In this document: piece by piece, positions 24,732 through 34,664 of the stretch
Layout: each line of letters opens with the position of its first letter
Numbering within the stretch: position 1 is the first letter of the stretch
Source: Bradyrhizobium sp. SSBR45G
Lineage (GTDB): Bacteria; Pseudomonadota; Alphaproteobacteria; Rhizobiales; Xanthobacteraceae
Direction: 5' to 3'
Assembly (NCBI RefSeq): GCF_030159255.1
Contig: NZ_BSCT01000006.1
Coordinates: 1-64,000 of the forward strand
DNA length: 64,000 bases
Program-made: the position numbers and the translations under genes
The notes under the pieces: generated by a model
Told to the model about the DNA's origin: nothing
Database searches by the model: none
Seen by the model: only the letters and a program-made list of their open reading frames with translations

Positions 24732-24841
24732 GGGCGTCGCTCCCATGCGAGCAGAGGAGAGGAAGAGGGCGAGAGGTGCTCTGCGACGGGGTGAAGGCCT
24801 GAGAGAGAGGCTCTGGGCCGCCCGTCGTGGAGAACCAAGAC

Positions 24842-26968
24842 ATGACCAAGGCTGTCCAGAAGATCACGCTGTCGCCGTCGCGTGACATTCCTTTCAACAA
24901 GCTGGTGCTGAGCCAGTCTAACGTGCGCCGGATCAAGGGCGGCGTTTCGATCGAGCAACTGGCGGAGAGCATTGCCGAGCGGACGCTGCTGCAAAGCCTG
25001 AACGTGCGAGCCGTCCTCGATGGTGAGGGCAAAGAGACGGGCATGTTCGAGGTGCCAGCAGGCGGCCGCCGCTACAGAGCGCTTGAGCTTCTGGTGAAGC
25101 AGAAGCGGATGGCGAAGACGCAAGCTGTGCCCTGTGTAGTGCGGGATCAGGGCTCGGGCCTGGACGACTCGCTCGCCGAAAATGACCAGCGTGTCGGTCT
25201 GCATCCCCTCGATCAGTTCCGTGCGTTTCAGGCGCTGCGCGACAGTGGCATGGGCGAGGAGGAGATCGCTGCGCGGCATTTTGTGACGGTTGCGGTCGTC
25301 AAGCAACGCTTACGGCTGGCTGCCGTCTCGCCAGCGCTGCTCGATGTCTACGCCGCCGACGGTATGACGCTCGAGCAGCTGATGGCGTTCACGGTGACGA
25401 CGGATCATGTGCGTCAGCAGGAGGTCTGGGACAAGGTCAGCCGTTCCGGTTGCGATGCACCCTACCAGATCCGTCGTCAGCTCACGGAGCAGACGGCGCG
25501 GGCGTCCGACCGCAGGGCGCAGTTCGTCGGACTTTCCGCCTACGAGGCCGCGGGCGGGTTGGTGCTGCGGGATCTGTTCGAGGCCGATGACGGTGGCTGG
25601 CTGCAGGATGTCGCGCTGCTCGATCGGCTCGTTGCTGAGAAGCTGCAGACGGAAGCGGAGCGGATCGGCGCCGAGGGCTGGAAGTGGATCGCAGCCGCCG
25701 TCGATTTCCCGTTCGGACATACGCATAGCCTGCGCGAGTGTAACGGAGAGCCGGCCGAACTCACCGCCGATGAGCGGGCGGCCATCGAAGCGCTGCGGAG
25801 CGAGCAGGCCAAACTCGAGGCTGACTATGGCCAGGCCGACGAGTTGCCTGAGAACGTCGATCGGCGTCTCGGTGAGATCGAGGCTGCGCTGCAGTCGTTC
25901 GACGATCGGCCGATGATCTACGATGCAGCCGAGATGGCGCGGGCCGGCGCGTTCGTCAGCATCGACTCCGAGGGTAGCCTCCGTGTCGCCCGTGGCTTCG
26001 TCCGTCCAGAGGATGAGGTCGCGGCGACCAGCGACGAGCCAGATGCCGACGCTGGTGCCGAAGGCGATTACGGGACCGGCGTTCCTGACGTGGCGGGCTG
26101 GGGACCGGCGCCGACGATCGTCATCGGTAACGGCGAGCAGGATGGGTCTGATGAGGACGGGGAGGATGTCGAACGCCCCTTGCCAGACCGGTTGATCAGC
26201 GAGCTCTCAGCCTATCGCACGCTCGCCCTTCGCGATGCGCTCGGCCAGGAGCCCTCGATCGCGTTCCAGGCGGTGCTACACAGCTTCGTGCTGGCGACAT
26301 TCTATCCGTTCGGTTCGACGCTCAATTGCCTGGAGATCTCCCTGCGTACGCCGACCTTCCCGGCGCAGCCGGCTGGCCTGCAGGACAGCGCTCCGGCCAA
26401 GGCGATCGGCGCCCGTCACGCATCCTGGAAGACGAAGCTGCCGGCCAGCGACAAGGACGTCTGGGCCGCGTTGACGGCGATGGACGGAACAGCCCAGGCC
26501 GAGCTGTTCGCCCATTGCGCGTCACAGGCGGTGAACGCGATCTTTGAGCCGGCCAACCGGGTACATCAAGGCCGCCTGTCGGCCCATGGCGTCCGCGGCC
26601 GCCTCGAACAGGCTGACCGTCTGTCGCGTGCCGTCGGGCTCGATATGGTGAGTGCCGGCTGGAGGCCGAGCGTGGACAATTACCTCGGCCGCGTCACCAA
26701 GCATCGCATCCTGCAGGTGGTGCGCGAAGCGAAGGGCGAAGCTTCGGTACAGCTCATCGCGCATCTCAAGAAGCCGGACATGGCGCGCGAAGCCGAACGG
26801 CTGCTCGAGGGCAGCCGCTGGTTGCCGGAGCCGCTGCGTGGCGCCGAGGAGGACATCACGCCGGCAGTCGAAGGCGCCGATGCCGACAGCCTGCCGGCGT
26901 TCCTCAACGAGGATGAGGAGGCAACGGAAGGCGCAGACGAAGTCGAGGAGATCGTTGCCGCGGAATGA
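24842..26968 (+). CDS. ParB/RepB/Spo0J-type protein of the ICE backbone
   Basis: A 708-residue protein. The N-terminal ParB domain is clear: LVLSQSNVRRIKGGVSIEQL, EVPAGGRRYRALELLVKQKR and DSLAENDQRVGLHPLDQFRA, then an HTH (EEEIAARHFVTVAVVKQRLR). The other 450 residues are typical of large ParB-like proteins in rhizobial and sphingomonad ICEs, not of chromosomal ParB. An in-frame GTG at 24827 would add five residues; the ATG at 24842 matches the family. No parA is adjacent. It lies downstream of ardC' and a purine-rich leader, and ends before a strong terminator. Confidence 0.9.
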   Translation: MTKAVQKITLSPSRDIPFNKLVLSQSNVRRIKGGVSIEQLAESIAERTLLQSLNVRAVLDGEGKETGMFEVPAGGRRYRALELLVKQKRMAKTQAVPCVVRDQGSGLDDSLAENDQRVGLHPLDQFRAFQALRDSGMGEEEIAARHFVTVAVVKQRLRLAAVSPALLDVYAADGMTLEQLMAFTVTTDHVRQQEVWDKVSRSGCDAPYQIRRQLTEQTARASDRRAQFVGLSAYEAAGGLVLRDLFEADDGGWLQDVALLDRLVAEKLQTEAERIGAEGWKWIAAAVDFPFGHTHSLRECNGEPAELTADERAAIEALRSEQAKLEADYGQADELPENVDRRLGEIEAALQSFDDRPMIYDAAEMARAGAFVSIDSEGSLRVARGFVRPEDEVAATSDEPDADAGAEGDYGTGVPDVAGWGPAPTIVIGNGEQDGSDEDGEDVERPLPDRLISELSAYRTLALRDALGQEPSIAFQAVLHSFVLATFYPFGSTLNCLEISLRTPTFPAQPAGLQDSAPAKAIGARHASWKTKLPASDKDVWAALTAMDGTAQAELFAHCASQAVNAIFEPANRVHQGRLSAHGVRGRLEQADRLSRAVGLDMVSAGWRPSVDNYLGRVTKHRILQVVREAKGEASVQLIAHLKKPDMAREAERLLEGSRWLPEPLRGAEEDITPAVEGADADSLPAFLNEDEEATEGADEVEEIVAAE

Positions 26969-27016
26969 CCCTCGCCGGGGGAGGATCGCCTCGGGCCCGG
27001 AGAAACCGTTGATGGA

Positions 27017-27044
27017 AGCCCGGCCAAATCGGCCGGGCTTTTTT
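27017..27044 (+). terminator. Rho-independent terminator after the parB-like gene
   Basis: A perfect 9 bp stem AGCCCGGCC (27017-27025) / GGCCGGGCT (27031-27039), loop AAATC, followed by six T. It lies 48 bp after the stop of the ParB gene. Confidence 0.9.
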
Positions 27045-27174
27045 CGTTGAGGTCACCGTCTCCTCGAGCGGGTCGAGAGGAAGAGAGGCGGAGCAGGGCG
27101 GGTGAGGCCGCCGGACAAGAGAGAGCGTCTGGCGGTGCTCTTCCGCATCCCGCTCTCCTCCGAGGTTTCTCGAC

Positions 27175-30100
27175 ATGATCACCGAGACGAACTGCCACAC
27201 AGCATCCTTCGCGCCGCTGGCGCGCGCCAAGGCCGTTCTTCGTGCGGCTGAGCTGCTGCTGCCGATCCTTACCCGTGGCGAGCGCATCGATGCAAGGTGC
27301 CTGCGCCTGGTCATGCAGACCGCGTTTGGCGCCAGTGATGCCGACGGGAGCTGGGATTGGAAGACGGCGTACGAGGCCTGCGAGGTCGCTTCTGTTCTGT
27401 TCCTGGCCAAGTACGGTCCGGCGATGATCAAGGCCAGCCATGACATGCTCTCAGGCATGCTGCCGATGGTCGCCAAGATCGCGGCGCTTCTGCCCAGCCA
27501 TACCAAGCGCTCACTAGAGAGCCAGAGTTTCCAGCAGTTCTCGACGCCGTTGCCGCTGGCGCTCGCCGTGGCCGCGGCGGCGCAAGTGACATCGGCCGAT
27601 CGCGTGCTCGAGCCCTCGGCAGGGACGGGAAGTCTGGCGATCTTCGCGGAGCTCGCCGGCGGCGCGCTCCTGCTCAATGAGCTCGCCGCAAGCCGCGCCG
27701 CCTTGCTCAATCTGGTGTTTCCGGGCGTGAGCGTGATGCGTTTCGATGCAGCGCAGATCGATGATCATCTCGATGCCGCTCTTGTCCCAAGCGTTGTCCT
27801 GATGAATCCGCCGTTCTCGGCGACCGCGAACGTGGATCGCACTCTCGCCGATACGACGTTGCGCCATGTCTCTTCGGCGCTCGCACGGCTCGGAGATGGG
27901 GGACGACTGGTCGCCATCACGGCCGCCAGTTTTGCGCCGGAGAATCCGACCTCGACGGACGCCTTCGTACGTCTACAGGAGCGAGGCCGCCTCGTGTTCT
28001 CTGCTGCGATCGATGGCGCCGTATATGCGCGGCAGGGGACGACGACGGCCACACGGCTGCTCGTGATCGACAAGCAGCCGGCGCGAGATTCTCGTGCCTT
28101 TCCGCAGTCGGCCGGGATGGCGCCCGACGCGAGGGCCTTACTGGGTTGGATCACGACGCTCGTGCCGCCGCGGCTGCCCATAGCGGGCCGCTGTGTTGCG
28201 CAGGTGGGCGTGCGTGCGGGTCGGCGGCCGAGAGACCAGCGCGCATTGGCCTCTAGCTGCTCCTCTCCCCCGTCGACCACGCCCGAGCCCGCGGGCTGTG
28301 AGCTCGCTTACGAAGTGGTGGATGATGTGCCCGCGGAAGGACCCCGCCTGACTGAAGCGCTGTACGAGGCGCATCAGCTGCTGTCGATCCGAATCCAGGG
28401 AGCACAGCCGCATCCGACGAAGCTCGTGCAATCCGCCGCCATGGCGTCGGTCGCTCCGCCCAAGCCGGCGTATCGGCCGCATGTGTTGCCCCGGCTCGTA
28501 ACCGATGGCGTGCTGTCGGACGCACAACTCGAGAGCATCATCTATGCCGGCGAGGCGCATAGCGGGTTCCTCGCGGGCTTCTGGACGGTCGAAGAGACAT
28601 TCGACCAGGTCCGTGCGGCCAGCGAGGACGCCGACGGCGCGGTACGCTTCCGGCGCGGCTGGTTCCTGGGCGACGGCACCGGTGCGGGGAAGGGGCGCCA
28701 GGTCGCAGGCATCCTGCTCGACAATTGGCTGAAGGGCCGGCGCCGGGCGATCTGGGTCAGCAAGTCCGACAAGCTGATCGAGGACGCCCAGCGCGACTGG
28801 GCGGCGCTCGGCATGGAGCGGTTGCTGGTCACGCCGCTGTCGCGCTTCCGCCAGGGCACGCCGATCCGGCTCGATCAAGCCATCCTTTTTACGACCTACG
28901 CCACGCTACGAACCGACGAGAAGGCTGACAAGCTTTCCCGCGTCCGCCAGATCGTCGACTGGGTGGGGCCGGATTTCGATGGCGTGATCATCTTCGACGA
29001 GAGCCATGCGATGCAGAACGCCGCGGGCAACAAGGGCGATCGGGGCGAGCTGGCGGCCTCACAGCAGGGTCGCGCCGGGTTGAGATTGCAGCACGCGCTG
29101 CCCAATGCCCGCATCGTCTATGTCTCGGCGACGGGGGCGACCACCGTCCACAATCTGGCTTATGCGCAGCGGCTCGGACTGTGGGGCGGCGCGGATTTCC
29201 CGTTTGCGACGCGGGCGGATTTCGTGGCGGCGATCGAGGAGGGCGGAGTCGCGGCCATGGAGGTGATGGCCAGGGATCTCAAGGCGCTCGGGCTGTACGC
29301 TGCACGGTCGCTGTCCTTCGAGGGGATCGAATACGAACTGCTCGAGCACCGGCTGACGGACGAGCAGGTCAAGATCTACGACGCCTATGCCGAGGCATTT
29401 GCGGTGATTCACAACAATCTCGAGGCTGCGATGCGCGCCGCCAACATCACCGGCGCAACCGGCACGCTCAATGCCCAAGCCAAGTCGGCGGCGCGCTCGG
29501 CCTTCGAATCCGCCAAGCAGCGTTTCTTCGGGCATCTCCTGACCTCGATGAAGACGCTAACGCTGATCAACGCGATCAAGCGTGATCTCGAAGCCGGCCA
29601 TGCCGCAGTCATCCAGATCGTCTCGACCGGCGAAGCCCTGATGGAGCGCCGGCTGGCCGAGATCCCGACCGAGGACTGGGGCGACGTCCAGGTCGACATC
29701 ACGCCCCGCGAGTATGTTCTCGACTACCTCGCCCATTCTTTCCCGGTCCAACTCTATGAGCCATTCACGGATGGCGAGGGCAACTTGTTGTCGCGGCCGG
29801 TCTATCGAGACGGCCAGCCGGTCGAGAGCCGCGAGGCGGTCGCGCGCCGCGACCAGATGATCGAGCATCTCGCCTCGCTTGCTCCGGTGCCCGGTGCACT
29901 CGACCAGATCGTCCAGCGGTTCGGCACCGATTTGGTCGCCGAGGTCACGGGACGGTCGCGACGGATTGTCCGAATCCGCGATTGCCTCGCGGTCGAGACC
30001 AGGGCGGCCTCTGCCAATCTCGCTGAAGTCGCCGCGTTCATGGATGACCAGAAGCGCATCCTGGTGTTCTCCGACGCCGGCGGCACGGGCCGCAGCTACC

Positions 30101-31488
30101 ACGCCGAACTCTCGGCCAAGAACAAGCGGCTGCGCGTGCACTATCTGCTGGAGCCAGGCTGGAAGGCGGATGCCGCGATCCAGGGGCTTGGGCGGACCAA
30201 CCGCACCAATCAGGCACAGCCGCCGCTGTTTCGCCCGATCGCCACCGACGTGAAAGCAGAGAAGCGCTTCCTCTCGACGATCGCGCGCCGCCTCGACACG
30301 CTGGGCGCCATCACCCGCGGGCAGCGCCAGACCGGCGGGCAGGGACTGTTCCGCCCCGAGGATAATCTCGAAAGCCCGCATGCCCGCGATGCCCTGCGTC
30401 AGCTCTACGGGCTTCTGGTTCGTGGCCAAGTGGGGAGTTGCTCGCTGCAGCGCTTCGAGCAGGCGACGGGATTGAAGCTGACGGACGACAACGGCTTGCG
30501 TGACGAGCTGCCGCCGATCACGACGTTCCTGAACCGGCTGCTGGCGCTGACGATCGAGCTGCAGAACATCCTGTTCACGGTGTTCGAGCAGCTGCTGGCA
30601 GCCCGGATCGAGGGTGCCATCGCGTCCGGGACTTACGATGCTGGCCTGGAGACGCTACGTGCCGAGAGCTTCGTCGTCACCGAGCGGCGCACGATCTACA
30701 GCCATCCGGTAACGGGCGCCGAGACCCATCTCGTCACGATCACCCAGCGCGACCGCAATCGGCCCATGTCGCTGAACGAGGCCTTAGAGCGGCTGCTGCA
30801 ACGCCGCGCCGTTCCGCTGCGCAACGTTCGCTCGGGACGAGCGGCGATCCAGGTGCCGGCGCCGAGCTGGCTGCTCGACGATGGCGAGATCGAGCCACGG
30901 GTTCATCTGATGGGACCGATGGGACGCCGCACTCTGCCGCTGGCCAAGCTTGCCGAGCATGGTTGGGTCGAGGCCGATCGCGAGCAGTTCAAGGCCGGCT
31001 GGAGCGCGGAGCTCGCATCCATCCCAGAGTTCACGACCAGCACGATCTACCTCGTCACCGGGCTCCTGCTGCCGATCTGGAAGCGCCTCCCTCAGGAGTC
31101 CACGCGGGTCTATCGCCTCCAGACCGATGCAGGCGAGCGGATCATCGGCCGGAAGGTCCCGCTCAGTTGGGTCACGGCAATGTCAGCCGAGGGACCGGCG
31201 CTCGCAGCTGAAGACGCGTTCGCGGCACTGCTGCGCGACGGCTCTGTGCTCGATCTCGCTGAAGGCCTGCAGCTGCGGCGTGCCCGTGTCATGGGTGTCG
31301 ATCGCATGGAGCTGTCGGGCTTCTCCGAGGGGCTCCGAGATTGTCTCAGGGCCTATGGGCTGTTCGGCGAGATCATCTCCTGGAAGCTCCGGATGTTCGT
31401 GCCGACCGATGCGGGTGGCGCAGCGATCCTCGCCAAGGTTCTGGAGCGGTTTCCGATTGCGGAAGTCCGTGGGCGGGAGCGACGGTGA
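27175..31488 (+). CDS. Strawberry-notch family helicase/methylase of the ICE backbone
   Basis: A 1,437-residue protein. The N-terminal part is a methyltransferase-like domain (VLEPSAGTGSLAIFAELAGG, then VVLMNPPFSA near residue 209, the N-PPF catalytic motif). The helicase follows with Walker A LGDGTGAGKGRQVAG (about 500), FDESHAMQN (about 606), and a strawberry-notch C-terminal helicase domain with GLGRTNRTNQ (about 1003). Such proteins sit between parB and Toprim genes on many ICEs and large plasmids. They are thought to act on DNA during transfer or in anti-restriction. Length is normal and the gene looks intact. A purine-rich leader precedes its ATG. Confidence 0.92.
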   Translation: MITETNCHTASFAPLARAKAVLRAAELLLPILTRGERIDARCLRLVMQTAFGASDADGSWDWKTAYEACEVASVLFLAKYGPAMIKASHDMLSGMLPMVAKIAALLPSHTKRSLESQSFQQFSTPLPLALAVAAAAQVTSADRVLEPSAGTGSLAIFAELAGGALLLNELAASRAALLNLVFPGVSVMRFDAAQIDDHLDAALVPSVVLMNPPFSATANVDRTLADTTLRHVSSALARLGDGGRLVAITAASFAPENPTSTDAFVRLQERGRLVFSAAIDGAVYARQGTTTATRLLVIDKQPARDSRAFPQSAGMAPDARALLGWITTLVPPRLPIAGRCVAQVGVRAGRRPRDQRALASSCSSPPSTTPEPAGCELAYEVVDDVPAEGPRLTEALYEAHQLLSIRIQGAQPHPTKLVQSAAMASVAPPKPAYRPHVLPRLVTDGVLSDAQLESIIYAGEAHSGFLAGFWTVEETFDQVRAASEDADGAVRFRRGWFLGDGTGAGKGRQVAGILLDNWLKGRRRAIWVSKSDKLIEDAQRDWAALGMERLLVTPLSRFRQGTPIRLDQAILFTTYATLRTDEKADKLSRVRQIVDWVGPDFDGVIIFDESHAMQNAAGNKGDRGELAASQQGRAGLRLQHALPNARIVYVSATGATTVHNLAYAQRLGLWGGADFPFATRADFVAAIEEGGVAAMEVMARDLKALGLYAARSLSFEGIEYELLEHRLTDEQVKIYDAYAEAFAVIHNNLEAAMRAANITGATGTLNAQAKSAARSAFESAKQRFFGHLLTSMKTLTLINAIKRDLEAGHAAVIQIVSTGEALMERRLAEIPTEDWGDVQVDITPREYVLDYLAHSFPVQLYEPFTDGEGNLLSRPVYRDGQPVESREAVARRDQMIEHLASLAPVPGALDQIVQRFGTDLVAEVTGRSRRIVRIRDCLAVETRAASANLAEVAAFMDDQKRILVFSDAGGTGRSYHAELSAKNKRLRVHYLLEPGWKADAAIQGLGRTNRTNQAQPPLFRPIATDVKAEKRFLSTIARRLDTLGAITRGQRQTGGQGLFRPEDNLESPHARDALRQLYGLLVRGQVGSCSLQRFEQATGLKLTDDNGLRDELPPITTFLNRLLALTIELQNILFTVFEQLLAARIEGAIASGTYDAGLETLRAESFVVTERRTIYSHPVTGAETHLVTITQRDRNRPMSLNEALERLLQRRAVPLRNVRSGRAAIQVPAPSWLLDDGEIEPRVHLMGPMGRRTLPLAKLAEHGWVEADREQFKAGWSAELASIPEFTTSTIYLVTGLLLPIWKRLPQESTRVYRLQTDAGERIIGRKVPLSWVTAMSAEGPALAAEDAFAALLRDGSVLDLAEGLQLRRARVMGVDRMELSGFSEGLRDCLRAYGLFGEIISWKLRMFVPTDAGGAAILAKVLERFPIAEVRGRERR

Positions 31489-32540
31489 TGGCAGGCGACG
31501 CGTCCGAATTGGCGCGCCGACTCGCGCGTGAGGCCGAGGCGGTCTGCCGTCACTATCTCTCCAACGGCAGGCGGGAGGGGCGCTATTGGCTGGTGGGGGA
31601 TATCAACAACACGCCCGGCCGCTCGCTGTTCGTGCGGCTGCATGCTTCGTCGAAGGGACCGGCCGGCAAATGGACCGATGCCGCGACCGGCGAGCATGGC
31701 GATCTGCTCGACCTTATCGGGGCAACATGCGTGCTGCGCAGCTTCAGCGAGATTGCCGAGGAGGCGCGGCGATTCCTGAAGCTGCCACGCTGGCATCGTG
31801 ATCCGCCGATCGAGCCCAAGGCCGCCGGGCGTTCGCGCGACCCGATCAAGGCCGCTCGCCGACTTTTTGCGATGTCTCAGCCGCTGACGGGGACGCTCGG
31901 CGAGACCTATTTGGGCAATCGAGGCATCGATCCGCCTGCCAACACTTTGGCACTCAGGTTCCATCCGCAATGCTTCTATCGCCCGGAGGACGCGACGACG
32001 GTCGAGACCTGGCCGGCCCTGATTGCCGCTGTGACGAATCTCGATGGACGGATCACCGGTGTTCATCGCACCTGGCTCGATCCTGACGGCTTTGACGATC
32101 GCGGGCTCGGCAAGGCGCCGATCGAGACGCCCCGGCGGGCGATGGGCGACCTGCTTGGGCACGCCGTTCGCTTCGGGATTGCTGACGACGTGCTCGCGGC
32201 CGGCGAGGGCATCGAGACCATGCTGTCGTTGCGGACGGTGTTGCCATCCCTGCCGGTTGCCGCCGCGCTCTCCGCCAATCATCTCGCCACGCTGCTCTGG
32301 CCGGTCACGCTGCGCCGTCTCTATGTCGCTGTCGACGCTGACACTGCTGGGATTAATGCGGCCAAGGCGTTGACGGCACAAGCGCTCGACGCCGGCATCG
32401 AGGCGATCGCCTTGAGTCCGCGCCTTGGGGATTTCAACGATGATCTGCGCGCCTTCGGGAAAGCCCAGCTCCTGGACATGCTGCGCCAACAGCTGTTGCC
32501 GGAGGACGCCGCGCGCTTCCTGGACGTGATCTCGGCCTAG
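31488..32540 (+). CDS. Toprim domain protein (DUF7146/primase-like) of the ICE backbone
   Basis: A 350-residue protein coupled to the helicase gene (TGATG overlap). The N-terminal part carries a small DUF7146-like module (GKWTDAATGEHGDLLDLIGA). The C-terminal Toprim domain has VLAAGEGIETMLSL (catalytic Glu) and RLYVAVDADTAGINAAKAL (DxD). It probably acts as a primase-like enzyme on transferred single strands. The longer upstream frame is a shadow in the helicase gene. Intact. Confidence 0.9.
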   Translation: MAGDASELARRLAREAEAVCRHYLSNGRREGRYWLVGDINNTPGRSLFVRLHASSKGPAGKWTDAATGEHGDLLDLIGATCVLRSFSEIAEEARRFLKLPRWHRDPPIEPKAAGRSRDPIKAARRLFAMSQPLTGTLGETYLGNRGIDPPANTLALRFHPQCFYRPEDATTVETWPALIAAVTNLDGRITGVHRTWLDPDGFDDRGLGKAPIETPRRAMGDLLGHAVRFGIADDVLAAGEGIETMLSLRTVLPSLPVAAALSANHLATLLWPVTLRRLYVAVDADTAGINAAKALTAQALDAGIEAIALSPRLGDFNDDLRAFGKAQLLDMLRQQLLPEDAARFLDVISA

Positions 32541-32674
32541 ACGTCGGTCCTACGTCGGGGGTACCGCTCTGCGCTCGCTACTTGTGGGCGGGCGAGAGGA
32601 TCTCATCTGAGCCTTGAGAGCCGCGGCGGGGCCTTCTTCAGAGGCGATCGGACGGCGGGCGGTCCGGTCCGGCA

Positions 32675-32752
32675 ATGGCGGTTCGCGGCTATTTTCCGCC
32701 GGCCCGCGCGCGGGCCTTTGCATCGCGAAGCAAAATAGCCGCGAACCGCCAT
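32675..32752. repeat. Large inverted repeat upstream of the DUF2493 gene
   Basis: Perfect 21 bp arms (32675-32695 and 32732-32752) flank a 36-base centre that itself contains the perfect palindrome GGCCCGCGCGCGGGCC. It is followed by CCTCCGCTGTCGCTCCGGCC, a block also found after the stem-loop that precedes DUF736 (44975-45039). It could form a cruciform or, in mRNA, a very stable stem that insulates the DUF2493 gene from the Toprim gene. Confidence 0.85.
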
Positions 32753-32878
32753 CCTCCGCTGTCGCTCCGGCCCGCTGCTCGAAGGGATCAGCGGGTTCTG
32801 GTCCGGTCCGCCCGCCGTCTTGGAGATCGCTATGGAAGGCCGCGATCGGCGCGGTCAGAGATCGCAGACGAGATCCCC

Positions 32879-33814
32879 ATGTCCGACCACCACGACGAGA
32901 TGCGTGAGCCGCACGACACCCAATCGAGCACCGTGGACGCCTTCGCCGAACTCCAACTGTACGGCTACCGGCGCTTCGACGACGAGCCTGATCCGCGGCC
33001 TCTGCCAGAGGGCAGGGCCATCACCGGTGCGGTCGCCGACATCTTCGACGCCCTGGTGGCGACTCTCTCCGACACCCGCCTCGAGCCTGAGCTCAAGGAT
33101 CTGTTGTGGTCGACGGTCAACCTGTTCCACCGCGCCACCATGCGCATCGAGCGCGAGCTCGACGACAACGAGCAAGCGCAGCGCGCAAGTCAGCGTGAGC
33201 AGAATGGCTCGGAGGTCCGCTCCGTTGAGCTCGAGCGGCTGACGTCGGAAGGGCTGTCGCTGGTCGAGCGCCGCAACGTCATGGAGCTGTTCCGTGATAT
33301 CGCCGCCGAGGCCTTCGAGCTGCATACGCGATCGCCCTGGCGCCCGAGCTCGGGCTCGCAGGTCAACCATCGCACGCTGACGGATGCCATGATCGACTCC
33401 CGCGACTTCCTCGCCGCCAAGCGACGCGCCGAGACCGAGATCATGCTGCCGCAGGGGCCGAAGATCGCACTCACCGGCGGGGCTGACTTCAATGACGTCG
33501 CGCTGGTGTGGGACCGGCTCGACAAGGTTCACGCCAAGCATCCCGATATGGTCCTCTTGCACGGCGGCTCGCCAAAAGGCGCCGAACTGATCGCCTCCAA
33601 ATGGGCCGCGAACCGGAAGGTGTCGCAGATCGCCTTCAAGCCGGACTGGACGAGGCACAACAAGGCCGCACCCTTCAAGCGTAACGACGCCATGCTGGAG
33701 ACGCTCCCGATCGGCGTGATGGTCTTCCCCGGCTCGGGGATTCAGGGCAACCTCGCCGACAAGGCCCGTCGCCTGGGCATTCCGGTCTGGACGTTCGGGA
33801 AAGGCGGCGCGTGA
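32879..33814 (+). CDS. DUF2493 (SLOG-fold, YspA-like) protein of the ICE backbone
   Basis: A 311-residue protein from the ATG at 32879 (MSDHHDEMREPHDTQSSTVD). The N-terminal helical region is ICE-specific. The C-terminal 115 residues form a DUF2493/SLOG domain: KIALTGGADFNDVALVWDRL, MVLLHGGSPKGAELIASKWA and VMVFPGSGIQGNLADKARRL, a Rossmann-like fold that binds nucleotide ligands. Its role on ICEs is not known. The usual partner DUF736 is 11 kb away because of the cargo insertion. Confidence 0.88.
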   Translation: MSDHHDEMREPHDTQSSTVDAFAELQLYGYRRFDDEPDPRPLPEGRAITGAVADIFDALVATLSDTRLEPELKDLLWSTVNLFHRATMRIERELDDNEQAQRASQREQNGSEVRSVELERLTSEGLSLVERRNVMELFRDIAAEAFELHTRSPWRPSSGSQVNHRTLTDAMIDSRDFLAAKRRAETEIMLPQGPKIALTGGADFNDVALVWDRLDKVHAKHPDMVLLHGGSPKGAELIASKWAANRKVSQIAFKPDWTRHNKAAPFKRNDAMLETLPIGVMVFPGSGIQGNLADKARRLGIPVWTFGKGGA

Positions 33815-33984
33815 GCGCCGTCAACTCCTCGAGGTTCCGCCGATCTCACAACGCGTCGGACGCTGCTCCAGCGCCGGCACGACTCTCCGCAACTTTGTCC
33901 AAATCACGATGCATCTTGTTCGGATCGCGCCGCGGTGGTGGTGGAAGGCGCATCCCGTCATAGCTTTGCACGGAGGCCACCGCC

Positions 33985-34449
33985 ATGCTTGCGATTGCTC
34001 TCATCCTTGGACTGGTCAGCGTCGGACTATTGTGCCGCGCGCTGTTTGAGCTCGCGGTTCACGCACTCCCGTTCTTCGTCGCAGTCAGCGTCGGCTTGGC
34101 GGCCCTGAATGCCGGCATCGGAATCGGGTGGGCATTTGGGGCCGGCCTCATTGCGGCAGTTCTCACGTTGGCTGTCGGTCAATTTTTGTTCGCCGCCTCG
34201 CGATCCATGCTGATGCGCGGGATCGTTGCGGCTGTTTTTCTCGTTCCGGCCGTTGTCGCCGGCCATCATGCGGCCAAGGGACTTGCTTTGCTTGCCGGGC
34301 CTTCAGAGGTTCTGGGCGAGATCATCGGATGGTCAGGGGCACTCCTCGTCGGTGCGGGCGCCTTGCGCCAGTTGCTTGGACCCGATCTGCCTCGCCGGTT
34401 TCGGTCCGAGCAGGTTGGCGATCAGCCTCACCGTTCATCGCGGCTATGA
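33985..34449 (+). CDS. Small integral membrane protein
   Basis: A 154-residue protein with four hydrophobic segments (MLAIALILGLVSVGLLCRAL, LPFFVAVSVGLAALNAGIGI, GAGLIAAVLTLAVGQFLFAA and GIVAAVFLVPAVVAGHHAAK) and a C-terminal amphipathic part. Similar proteins follow DUF2493 on related elements. Function unknown. It has a good AGG-rich ribosome site before its ATG. Confidence 0.65.
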   Translation: MLAIALILGLVSVGLLCRALFELAVHALPFFVAVSVGLAALNAGIGIGWAFGAGLIAAVLTLAVGQFLFAASRSMLMRGIVAAVFLVPAVVAGHHAAKGLALLAGPSEVLGEIIGWSGALLVGAGALRQLLGPDLPRRFRSEQVGDQPHRSSRL

Positions 34450-34465
34450 GCCTGACGGCGCAGCC

Positions 34466-34607
34466 AGGCCGACCGCTGTTCTGCGTCAGATCGAGGATTG
34501 CCCAGCGGTCGAGACCGCGGGGCGCATCCGTCCGCGCATGTCTGCGGTCTTCGTTCACGCCAGCGCGTCGCCCTACGCCGAGAACGATCCCACTGCTGCT
34601 GTAGACG
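34466..34607 (+). pseudogene. Fragment of a P4-type integrase
   Basis: About 45 codons read LRQIEDCPAVETAGRIRPRM, then SAVFVHASASPYAENDPTAA. This resembles the segment of P4-type tyrosine integrases where the core-binding domain reads L-R.iE....etA.RirqRmsaVF.YaiAsg.a..DPAa. Nothing before or after it in frame is integrase-like, so it is a relic. It lies exactly between ICE backbone and the catabolic cargo and may be a scar of the insertion that brought the cargo. Confidence 0.5.
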
Positions 34608-34664
34608 TCTTCCTGTTTGAAGACAGAAGGGCTTTGATCGTTAGCAGCGCCTTCGGATCGGCTA